From Pirellulaceae bacterium (lineage in GTDB: Bacteria > Planctomycetota > Planctomycetia > Pirellulales > Pirellulaceae), in the NCBI GenBank assembly GCA_020852965.1, contig JADYZV010000042.1, forward strand, positions 1 through 40,991: 40,991 nt of DNA, written 5' to 3'. Under the pieces are notes generated by a model that searched no databases, was not told the DNA's origin, and saw only the letters and a program-made list of their open reading frames with translations. Positions 9,602-17,175 of the stretch are shown here, in pieces (the stretch's first letter is position 1; each line of letters opens with the position of its first letter). Both the position numbers and the translations under genes were made by a program.

Positions 9602-11151
9602 AACGCGATTACGAAACCTTGATCCTTGGAGGCGGCCCGGCCGCCTTGCAACTGGGCTATTACCTCCAACGCGACGGCCGCAGTTACCGCATCTTGGAAG
9701 CCAATGATCGAGCGGGGTCCTTCTTCGCTCACTATCCACGCCATCGCAAAATGATTTCGAATAACAAGGTGCATACCGGCTATGATGATCCCGAACTGCG
9801 TCTGCGCCACGATTGGAACTCGCTGTTGACCGACGACTACTCGGCGCTGTTTCGCGATTTTTCAGTCGAGTACTTTCCACCAGCCGACGCATTGCTGAGC
9901 TACCTGGCACACTTTGCCAAAAAATTCGACTTGCAGCTTCAAACCAACACGCGGATCACGCGAGTTAGCCGACAAGCCGATGGTTTTACGCTGCTGGACC
10001 AAAATGGCACGTCATGGAACTGCCGCCGTTTGGTCGTCGCAAGCGGGGTGAGCCTGCCCTACGTGCCAGCCATCCCAGGCATCGAGCTCAGCGAAAATTA
10101 CGCCAGCATGTCGATCGACGCGACCGAGTTTATCAACCAGCGCGTATTGATTGTCGGCAAGGGGAATTCAGCTTTCGAGACCGCCGACCATTTGATCGCT
10201 AGCGCATCGGTCATCCACTTAGTCAGCCCCACTCCTGTCGACTTCGCCTGGAAAACACATTTTGTTGGTGATCTGCGCGCGGTCAATAACAACTTCCTAG
10301 ACACCTATCAGCTCAAGTCGCAAAATGCGGTTTTGGATGCGGAAACGCTCGGTATTCGACGCCGTGACGACGGTCGATATGCGGTCGAGTTTCGCTATCT
10401 ACACGCGGAAGGCGAAGTTGAAGAACTGGTCTATGATCGCGTTCTCTGCTGCACCGGCTTCCGCTTTGACGCCAGTATCTTTGACGCGAGCGCGATGCCT
10501 GAACTGACCATCCACGATAAGTTTCCAAACTTGACATGCGAGTGGGAATCGACCAATCAACCCGATATGTTTTTCATCGGCACTTTGATGCAGATGCGCG
10601 ACTACCGAAAAACGACATCGGGTTTCATTCACGGCTTCCGCTACAACGTACAAGCCTTATATCGACTATTGGAGTACAAATACCACGCGACACCTTGGCC
10701 ATCGACAGTGCTCCCATACGACGCGCAGGAACTAACCGAAAAGATGCTATCACGAGTCAATGGGTCGTCGGCCCTATGGCAGCAACAAGCTTTTCTGGCA
10801 GATATGTTTGTGGTGCAGGCAGACGGCATGGTGCAGTATTTCGAAGCTATGCCGTTGGATTATATTCAACAGCACTTTGTGAATAGAAATAAGCATTGCT
10901 TTGTGTTGACGCTTGAGTTCGGTAAGTCGGCTGATGACGAAGATCCATTTCACGTTCAACGAATTCGTCGCGACAATGTGGCACGCGCTTCGGCCAGCAA
11001 GTTCCTGCACCCAGCGCTACGCGAGTACCACCAAGGCATGCAAAGCTCGGAACATCACATCATCGAAGACTTAGAAGCGGTATGGCGCGAAGCAGAGCAC
11101 ATCATCCCGCTACGCGACTACCTTCAACGCGTCTCGCCTGTCAGCCGCTGA
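9598..11151 (+). CDS. FAD/NAD(P)-dependent oxidoreductase, FOXRED2-like
   Basis: A flavoprotein of the flavin monooxygenase/thioredoxin-reductase superfold (517 residues). An FAD-binding loop GGGPAALQLG lies at residues 9-18. A second dinucleotide loop GKGNSAFETAD lies near 187. A late 'CTGFRFD' region is typical of the FAD domain's C-terminal strand. The segment around PRHRKMISNNK and LRHDWNSLL, just after the first loop, resembles eukaryotic FOXRED2 and its bacterial homologs more than Baeyer-Villiger enzymes. There is no signal peptide, so it is probably cytoplasmic. Translation is coupled to the upstream unknown gene by an ATGA overlap. The substrate is unknown. The C-terminal about 120 residues (from about 390) fall outside the two-dinucleotide core and may be the family-specific part. 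Confidence 0.85.
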   Translation: MKRDYETLILGGGPAALQLGYYLQRDGRSYRILEANDRAGSFFAHYPRHRKMISNNKVHTGYDDPELRLRHDWNSLLTDDYSALFRDFSVEYFPPADALLSYLAHFAKKFDLQLQTNTRITRVSRQADGFTLLDQNGTSWNCRRLVVASGVSLPYVPAIPGIELSENYASMSIDATEFINQRVLIVGKGNSAFETADHLIASASVIHLVSPTPVDFAWKTHFVGDLRAVNNNFLDTYQLKSQNAVLDAETLGIRRRDDGRYAVEFRYLHAEGEVEELVYDRVLCCTGFRFDASIFDASAMPELTIHDKFPNLTCEWESTNQPDMFFIGTLMQMRDYRKTTSGFIHGFRYNVQALYRLLEYKYHATPWPSTVLPYDAQELTEKMLSRVNGSSALWQQQAFLADMFVVQADGMVQYFEAMPLDYIQQHFVNRNKHCFVLTLEFGKSADDEDPFHVQRIRRDNVARASASKFLHPALREYHQGMQSSEHHIIEDLEAVWREAEHIIPLRDYLQRVSPVSR

Positions 11152-11155
11152 GCGT

Positions 11156-11174
11156 TCCGTCGGTCAGTCGCTTG
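11156..11174. repeat. 19-bp dispersed repeat, copy 1
   Basis: TCCGTCGGTCAGTCGCTTG occurs identically at 38889-38907. Both copies lie in intergenic DNA just past or before a gene end. This is probably part of a longer dispersed element with diverged edges. Confidence 0.6.
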
Positions 11175-11284
11175 ATAGTTACCTGCGAAATTGACACTAC
11201 CGAAATGCCGCTCGCGAATACCACCCACCGGCGGAGCTGTCCTCGGCGAACAAATCTTCGCCCGTCCCTCGCCGTGACCGCGAA

Positions 11285-13009
11285 TCATCGGTTCATTTCA
11301 CCTGGGCGTCGCGCGAATTCGGCTCCGCTGGTGAAGTCGAGCCGCTCGTGCATGCGCGATTGCCGCGCGAGCAATTTCCTTTCGTCGGCCGCAGTGGCTT
11401 GTCTAGCTTCGCGCAGCTCCACGTCCATAAGTCGTCGCAGTTGCAGCAATTGATTGCCGAACTCAGTGTCGAGCCGCAATTGGGACTGCGCAATTGCGGC
11501 CTGCGATTGCTGGATCGCGAGTTTGTCGACCGCTTGCTCTAGCCAGACCGGAGCGGCACCATCGAGCCTGAATTGTGGCTGTTCCCAGTCTCCACTCACT
11601 TCAAACTGCAGTGGTTGGTCCGTATTGGCCTCGATGCTTTCGATCAATTCTAGCGGCATTTTCCAGGGTAGTAACATTAGCGAACTTGGCGAAACAATCA
11701 ACGAACCGGTCAGCTTTCCGGCCTCCGACGCCAAAGTGGCCTGCGTTGACTGAGTGAACTCGACCGCTTGATCCGACGGCGATGCATCCGCCAGCTTAGC
11801 GGTTGGCTGCCGACCATCGGACAATACCATCTGCAATTGGGTGCCTGTCGATTGGCGCGAGTCGTATTGGCAAGAAACATTGAGCTGGTTGGAATCGACT
11901 TGAAAGACAGTCAAGAAATTGAATTCACGAAATTCTTGAGCCGGGGTGTTCTGGGCAATGCGCCAAGTTCCGCTGGTCTGATAGCGCGCCTTGGCGAGCC
12001 CTACTCGAAATACGCCTGCTGCCTTAAGCTGAGAGCGCTGCAGGTGTTCTGCGCCATACTCAACCGGACGTACCGTTACATCGTAGTCCGCAGTCCGAAT
12101 ACTGACTGCTCCATGACAGATCTTGTCTACGATTTCACCGTAGGGAGCTAGTTGATTCCAGACGGCATCACCGAGAGCAACCGCAAACTCACGCTCCAAT
12201 TCCGCTTGGTTCGAGTCGAGCCGACACCCTAGCTTGACTTCGGTTGTCAGCTCCGCGAGGGACTGCAGATCTTGTTCGTGAAGTTGGTTGAGTCGCACCG
12301 ATTCGGTTACGAGCGATTCTTCCAGTTGATCCAGATGACATACGAGAGAACGTTGTTCATCTGCCAACTGCTGGTATCGCATCAGCTTGGCTTTAATGGA
12401 TTGTTCGAATCGCAACGGATTATCCATCGCTTCGATTTGGTGTTCAAGCTGTGCGGCCTCGACTAGAATCTGAGGAGAGCGTTCGAGCCAGCCCTCGATG
12501 CACTCGCACCAGGTCGAGCGTAGCTGCTCGGCGGCGGGCAAGCAGCTCAGCTTCTCTCGAAGAGCTCCCCAATGGAACCCGACAGTCTGTCGTGCCAGTC
12601 GATGCTGCCAATTCTCCAAGCTGTTGTTGGCTGAGGGAAAGCCCGTTTCCAAGAAAACATCGGCGTCCTGAAGGATCACTTTCGGGAGATGCAGTCTCCC
12701 GCTGGGTAGACAATCGCGATCAACGGCAAGCCAGCCTCGTCGCGCGCACACCCGGAAACCGCGTCCGCTGACTGCTGTGCAAGTTGCTTCAAGGGTACTT
12801 GAAGCACCAATGTGCCACGTGAGGTTTCTGGCTTCAATGATCGATTTTTGTGAGTGAATTACCAATTCACCAACGGTGAGCTGCGGGCTTAGCACGCGAG
12901 CGACCCAGGCCCGTTCGATCCACGAGCGTGTGGGACGCAGCATCAGCAGCACACACACGATCAATAGACCGATAGCCGTCCACCGTAGGCGACGTTTACT
13001 GATCAGCAT
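11285..13009 (-). CDS. Membrane-anchored protein, resembles TIGR03545 family
   Basis: A 574-residue protein with one N-terminal membrane segment (about residues 9-25, AIGLLIVCVLLML) and a large extracytoplasmic part. An N-terminal block (LSPQLTVGELVIHSQKSIIE) recalls AsmA/TIGR03545-type beta repeats. A central coiled-coil-rich region (about 150-280) follows, and the C-terminal tail is Gln/Arg-rich and helical. The start codon lies inside the last 14 nt of the upstream gene, so the two are translated together. TIGR03545 and TIGR03546 are known as neighbouring, co-occurring families of unknown function. Matching both the membrane-anchored partner and the short multi-span partner here supports the call. 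A role in envelope or lipid handling is inference from the AsmA-like look. Confidence 0.65.
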   Translation of the reverse strand: MLISKRRLRWTAIGLLIVCVLLMLRPTRSWIERAWVARVLSPQLTVGELVIHSQKSIIEARNLTWHIGASSTLEATCTAVSGRGFRVCARRGWLAVDRDCLPSGRLHLPKVILQDADVFLETGFPSANNSLENWQHRLARQTVGFHWGALREKLSCLPAAEQLRSTWCECIEGWLERSPQILVEAAQLEHQIEAMDNPLRFEQSIKAKLMRYQQLADEQRSLVCHLDQLEESLVTESVRLNQLHEQDLQSLAELTTEVKLGCRLDSNQAELEREFAVALGDAVWNQLAPYGEIVDKICHGAVSIRTADYDVTVRPVEYGAEHLQRSQLKAAGVFRVGLAKARYQTSGTWRIAQNTPAQEFREFNFLTVFQVDSNQLNVSCQYDSRQSTGTQLQMVLSDGRQPTAKLADASPSDQAVEFTQSTQATLASEAGKLTGSLIVSPSSLMLLPWKMPLELIESIEANTDQPLQFEVSGDWEQPQFRLDGAAPVWLEQAVDKLAIQQSQAAIAQSQLRLDTEFGNQLLQLRRLMDVELREARQATAADERKLLARQSRMHERLDFTSGAEFARRPGEMNR

Positions 13010-14015
13010 CGATTGAGACCTTATCTTTAATCGCCTTCAAGTGGTGCAGCAAGTATCGCAGCGTTTCGGCTTGATGCACTTCCCCCACGGGGCGCTGCAC
13101 GGTGGGTGTCGCGCCGAAACGTTGACCGTGGGAACTATCCGCATGATCCCTGATCGTGTCACTGTTTCCACGAGGCAATGATGGCTTGACCTGCAAATGC
13201 GCACCGTGTCGATCGCACGGAGCATCCCGTCTTGATGGTTTGGAAGCAGGTGAGGTAGATTCCAATTGACAAGAGGTTAGCAGATCATCGACGAAGTGAG
13301 CCATTTGCGCAGCGCGCTGCACGACTTCGCCTGAGCTTAGGCCGCGTGCATCGTCACGATTACAAGTTGCCAACAAATCCTCCAGTTCTTGACACGTCTG
13401 TTCATCGACATCTGGTTGATCCTCCTCGTCAGGCCAAGTGGCACCCGTCTCGATGGCCAGACTCTCCACAGCGCAATGAGCCATTTTGGTTTCGATCGCT
13501 AGCGAAGCCCGCGCGGAAGGATCTGCACGAGCAACCAGCGGCTTGAGCTGATGCTCGAAGTCAGCATCGACGGGCGCGGTGCCCAACAGCCTCCGCTGCG
13601 GTGCAAAGCGGTTCGCAACGGGCTTGGTCAAAGCAAAGACGGGGATCAACAACGCTAACCCCAGCAACAAACTGCCATGCACGACTGAGTTATTCAGCCC
13701 TAGCCACGACACCCAAGGCAGTGCGTTTAGCTTGAACCACAGTTCCATCAGGTCCGGATGCGTTAAAGACCACAGCCCCACACGTCCCGCCGTGGCGGCC
13801 AGCGTGGTCGACGCAACGGAACTTACCATGCAGGTAAGCGCCGCCAAAGGCAAGTGAATCGGTGCCGCGCAGCAAAAGCCACCGATAAGGCAAAACATCA
13901 AACTGAATTTGGGGAGCAAGCCACACATAACGCCGAGAGCCAAAGCAGCGGAAAGCTGCCAGGGCCGGTGATGGCTCGACGTGTCTCGTAGCAGGCTACG
14001 TATAAAGTCGCCCAT
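12996..14015 (-). CDS. Multi-span membrane protein, resembles TIGR03546 (DUF2062-like)
   Basis: The first 170 residues hold several membrane segments. The opening helix pattern (RPWQLSAALALGVMCGLLPKFSLMFCLIGG) is characteristic of TIGR03546/DUF2062-like proteins, and two or three further hydrophobic segments follow before 'ALLIPVFALTKPVANRF'. The remaining about 170 residues are soluble, acidic and low in recognisable structure. The start at 14015 is preferred over the upstream GTG/ATG options (frame open to 14063) because GGAGG lies 4 nt before it. The gene overlaps the following TIGR03545-like gene by 14 nt. The paired layout suggests one membrane complex of unknown role. Confidence 0.68.
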   Translation of the reverse strand: MGDFIRSLLRDTSSHHRPWQLSAALALGVMCGLLPKFSLMFCLIGGFCCAAPIHLPLAALTCMVSSVASTTLAATAGRVGLWSLTHPDLMELWFKLNALPWVSWLGLNNSVVHGSLLLGLALLIPVFALTKPVANRFAPQRRLLGTAPVDADFEHQLKPLVARADPSARASLAIETKMAHCAVESLAIETGATWPDEEDQPDVDEQTCQELEDLLATCNRDDARGLSSGEVVQRAAQMAHFVDDLLTSCQLESTSPASKPSRRDAPCDRHGAHLQVKPSLPRGNSDTIRDHADSSHGQRFGATPTVQRPVGEVHQAETLRYLLHHLKAIKDKVSIDADQ

Positions 14016-14385
14016 TGCCTCCGCTCCCCAGCAATTCCAGCCTGATGGTACCGCAGCCTGCAAGTGACTATATGCAAACCCGGTACAGTTACATCGAATT
14101 TGCGAGTCGAGGCGCTTAGAAAAAGCTGGAGTTCTCTCACCTCGCGAGATCGACGCTGTCCACAGGAACTACCCAGACGCCCTATCTTTCGCAGGCGATC
14201 TATATTCAAAACTCGTTCACCGAGCGAGGCAAGCTCGCTGGGGTCTTAGTGTTACGGTGGCCGAGACGGTTGAAGTGTTGTTCTATGACGATTTTTCTTA
14301 AGTCCACGCCATTCGAGACAAGCTCACAGGGGGCTAGAAACGATGAATCCAGAGATTGTGCCTGCTACATTGAACGCCCTTGGGT
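14016..14385. other. Intergenic between uxs 3' end and TIGR03546-like gene
   Basis: No gene is seen. A compact hairpin lies at 14223-14239 (6-bp stem AGCGAG/CTCGCT, 5-nt loop), and an imperfect hairpin spans the uxs stop (about 14371-14390). Neither carries a T-run, so neither is a confident terminator. Confidence 0.4.
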
Positions 14386-15357
14386 TCAATAGTTCGGCGT
14401 CGGCGGGCGATAATGGCTGAGATCGATCGACTTGAACCATTCGATCGTCTTGACAAGCCCTTCGCGAAGAGTGATCGAAGGTTGCCAATCGAGTAGCTTC
14501 TTGGCTAACGTGATATCGGGACGGCGCCGAGTTGGATCGTCGGCTGGGAGTGGCCCCTCAATCAGTTTAACTTTGGCTCCGGTCAATTCAATCACCAACT
14601 CAGCGAGTTCGCGGATCGTGAACTCACCCGGATTGCCTATGTTGACCGGTCCGCTGAATTGATCGTAATTCATGAGTCGAATGATCCCTTCCACGAGATC
14701 ATCGCGATAGCAGAATGAGCGAGTTTGGCTGCCGTCGCCGAAGATGGTAATGTCGTTCCCGGTTAGCGCCTGGCGAATGAAATTGGAAACCACGCGACCA
14801 TCGTAGGGGTGCATACGAGGTCCGTAGGTATTGAAGATCCGTACGATACGCACGTCAACTTTATTCATGCGATGATAGTCGACAAACAGCGTTTCGGCTG
14901 CTCGTTTCCCTTCGTCGTAACAGGCCCGAGGACCAATTGGGTTGACGCTTCCGCGGTAGCTTTCGGGTTGCGGGTGGACTTCGGGGTCACCATACACTTC
15001 CGAGGTGCTGGCTTGCAGGATGCGCGCACCGCAGCGTTTGGCCATTCCGAGCAAGTTGATCGAGCCCATAACGCTGGTTTTGATGGTCTTGATCGGGTTG
15101 AATTGGTAGTGGCCCGGAGCGGCGGGGCAGGCCATGTTGTAGACTTGATCCACTTCCAAGAATATCGGCAAGGTGATGTCGTGGCGAATCAGTTCAAAGT
15201 TGGGGCGCCCGAGCAGATGCACCACATTCGATTTCTGGCTGGTGAAGAAGTTGTCCAAGCAGATGACATCGTGACCGTCATCGACCAACCGCTCGCAGAT
15301 GTGCGACCCTAAAAAACCTGCACCGCCAGTTACTAAAATGCGCTTAATTTCAGACAT
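14386..15357 (-). CDS. uxs: UDP-glucuronate decarboxylase (UDP-xylose synthase)
   Basis: An extended short-chain dehydrogenase that converts UDP-glucuronate to UDP-xylose in the cytosol, supplying nucleotide sugar for surface polysaccharide or glycosylation. Residues 11-19 give the NAD loop GGAGFLGSH. The catalytic set is Ser117/Thr118 in STSEVYG, with Tyr147 and Lys151 in YDEGK. The signature '[18 protein letters not shown]' (about 74-92) is diagnostic of this decarboxylase rather than of dTDP-glucose dehydratase. The length, 323 residues, is typical of bacterial soluble forms. It stands alone; no glycosyltransferase gene lies within the window, so its pathway partners must be elsewhere. Confidence 0.93.
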   Translation of the reverse strand: MSEIKRILVTGGAGFLGSHICERLVDDGHDVICLDNFFTSQKSNVVHLLGRPNFELIRHDITLPIFLEVDQVYNMACPAAPGHYQFNPIKTIKTSVMGSINLLGMAKRCGARILQASTSEVYGDPEVHPQPESYRGSVNPIGPRACYDEGKRAAETLFVDYHRMNKVDVRIVRIFNTYGPRMHPYDGRVVSNFIRQALTGNDITIFGDGSQTRSFCYRDDLVEGIIRLMNYDQFSGPVNIGNPGEFTIRELAELVIELTGAKVKLIEGPLPADDPTRRRPDITLAKKLLDWQPSITLREGLVKTIEWFKSIDLSHYRPPTPNY

Positions 15358-15482
15358 CGAGCTTACTTTGTTGTGTTAAATAGGTATGCGGCAATGACTC
15401 GAACGGCATCGTCGAGTTCGTCTGTGTTGGGAAGTTTGACATCGTATCAAAGTCTCGTGCTTCATCCATACTTCGATTGGTT

Positions 15483-15567
15483 GTAGTGGACGAGGTTACG
15501 AGTCCCTGACATTTACCAAATCAAACGGATTCGTAATGCGTTTGGGACTCGTAACCTCGTCCACTAC
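15483..15567. repeat. Palindromic dispersed repeat, locus 2
   Basis: A perfect 24-bp inverted repeat (15483-15506 with 15544-15567) around a 37-nt interior. The arms match the 23-bp stem at 6787-6842 base for base and are one base pair longer. The interior holds a decayed third copy of the arm (around 15525-15537), as if the element were nested or rearranged. It lies between the uxs start and the condensation-type gene end. Confidence 0.9.
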
Positions 15568-15756
15568 CATCAACCGTAAGTCTTAACCTTGACAGACCAC
15601 TAGTCGAATTCGGCAGCCGGCAACCGCAGTCGTTGGGTAAGCATAGCCGGCAGAATGTTTGGCGAAAACGCCTGTTTTGTTCAATTCATGGCTGGGGCGC
15701 AAAATCAAGTAGCATTCATGAAAACTCTTCATCCGCTACGATTTGCCATTTCCTGT

Positions 15757-17175
15757 CTACCGGCTGACTTCCTGCGACGCTTTCCCACTTGGAGTTGTGC
15801 TTACTATCTGCTGCTGGCTAGCAATGCGAAGAAAAGTTTCAACTAGATGCTGCGCTTGAAGCGGGCTCACTATTCCCGTGTTGTAGTGGGCGGTGACCGT
15901 TAGTCGTTTCGCGTAGGTAAGCACATCGACACCGATTGCTAAGCCGCTCCGAAGTGGAGCAAACGGTAAGGCTGCGGTAATTGTAAAATCATCGGTTTCA
16001 AGCTCTCCCAATTGATTGGCCAAGTCGCTTTTGGTAAATGGCTGCACCAAATTGGAAAAGACGGAGGTGACGGGGCTTCTGCCTTCGTGAGTCAATTGTT
16101 GAACACCACCGGGAACTCGCCCAGCAATCGCCAAGCAGTCCAATAGGGCCCAACCCAGCTCCCATTTCTTGACTTGGCTCATCTCTCTTTGTATTGATTG
16201 CAAGAGTTGTGTTGGACATTCAATCTCGCTTTGTTGCCGATCCATGAAGATCATGCTGACGCGGTTCATCGCGGTTTCCTGAACTGGGGCTTCCGTTAAC
16301 CTCGTGTTGGAATAACGAAGGCTGATAGGGACGGCTACTCGCAAGCAACCCTTCGTCGATCCTTCCGCGCCCAGCAATACCTCACTCAGAGATCGGTAGT
16401 AGCACGCCAACAACCAGTCATTGAGGGATACGCTTCGGTTCTTCGCTTCGGTCATCACTGCTTCGGAGATTTCGCGACTAAGCATCTGCCATTCCAGCCC
16501 TGAGTACCAGGGAGCGGATGTCGCCGACGCCTCGCGATGTTTTTCGGATCCGATCAAGCGGACGCGATTGGTAAAGAATCGCACGATTCGATTGAGTTGG
16601 TGGGGCTGGGAACGCAGCCTCCTCCAAAAACGTTGCGGATTGACAGCTCTGATACCCAACTGCTCGATGCAGGCTTCGACAAGCGTGGCGGGGTGATCAA
16701 CGAACGATGGATTGGAACCGGGGGACAACTCGCGGTACCGAGCCAACAGAGTTTCAAAAAATGAAAAAATCCCCAAACCATCGCATGCGCAATGGTGCCA
16801 CTGAAGCTTGATATAGCTGGGGGTTGCCTCGTTGAAGACGAGAATTCGGAGGCCCGGGCTGGCGCTAATGTCCAAGGGCGTGTTTGCCGTCGGATCCATT
16901 TCGTCCTTTAATACCAAGATCTCCGGCGGGATCGAACTCTTTACCCAAGACAGTTTCGACGTTCGCGAGCTTCTCGCTCCGCCAACGACCACTGAATTCA
17001 ATAGTGGATGAAGCGGTAGTACTTGGTGAAGTGCTCTGGTTAGGCGATCGATGTCGATCTCTCCGCGGTAATGCAAATGCAGGTTGCAGGTCATCGGCCA
17101 TGTGGCAGTATCATCGGCAAACATGTAGTGTTCAAAAGGCGCCAGCCCTAATTGTCGATCATTCTTATTCTTCAC
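15757..17175 (-). CDS. Condensation/PapA-type acyltransferase
   Basis: A member of the CoA-dependent acyltransferase superfamily (NRPS condensation domains, PapA, wax ester synthases), 472 residues. The catalytic motif HHCACDG (H127, H128, D132, G133) follows 'IKLQW' as in the family. An N-terminal block (LAPFEHYMF...LHLHYRGEIDIDRLTRAL) is the usual first strand and helix. A DFGWG-like second motif is not visible. It would move an acyl group to a hydroxyl or amine acceptor. The start is placed at GTG 17175, with GGAGG 8 nt upstream, giving an 11-nt overlap with the exporter gene. The frame reaches back to a TTG at 17232 without a ribosome site. Its overlap with an MMPL exporter recalls mycobacterial PapA-MmpL lipid loci; that link is inference. 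Confidence 0.8.
   Translation of the reverse strand: MKNKNDRQLGLAPFEHYMFADDTATWPMTCNLHLHYRGEIDIDRLTRALHQVLPLHPLLNSVVVGGARSSRTSKLSWVKSSIPPEILVLKDEMDPTANTPLDISASPGLRILVFNEATPSYIKLQWHHCACDGLGIFSFFETLLARYRELSPGSNPSFVDHPATLVEACIEQLGIRAVNPQRFWRRLRSQPHQLNRIVRFFTNRVRLIGSEKHREASATSAPWYSGLEWQMLSREISEAVMTEAKNRSVSLNDWLLACYYRSLSEVLLGAEGSTKGCLRVAVPISLRYSNTRLTEAPVQETAMNRVSMIFMDRQQSEIECPTQLLQSIQREMSQVKKWELGWALLDCLAIAGRVPGGVQQLTHEGRSPVTSVFSNLVQPFTKSDLANQLGELETDDFTITAALPFAPLRSGLAIGVDVLTYAKRLTVTAHYNTGIVSPLQAQHLVETFLRIASQQQIVSTTPSGKASQEVSR

Noticed and set aside
14809-15312. 167-codon open frame antisense to uxs
   Set aside because: The uxs reading frame has all catalytic motifs; the opposite frame is a by-product of codon use.
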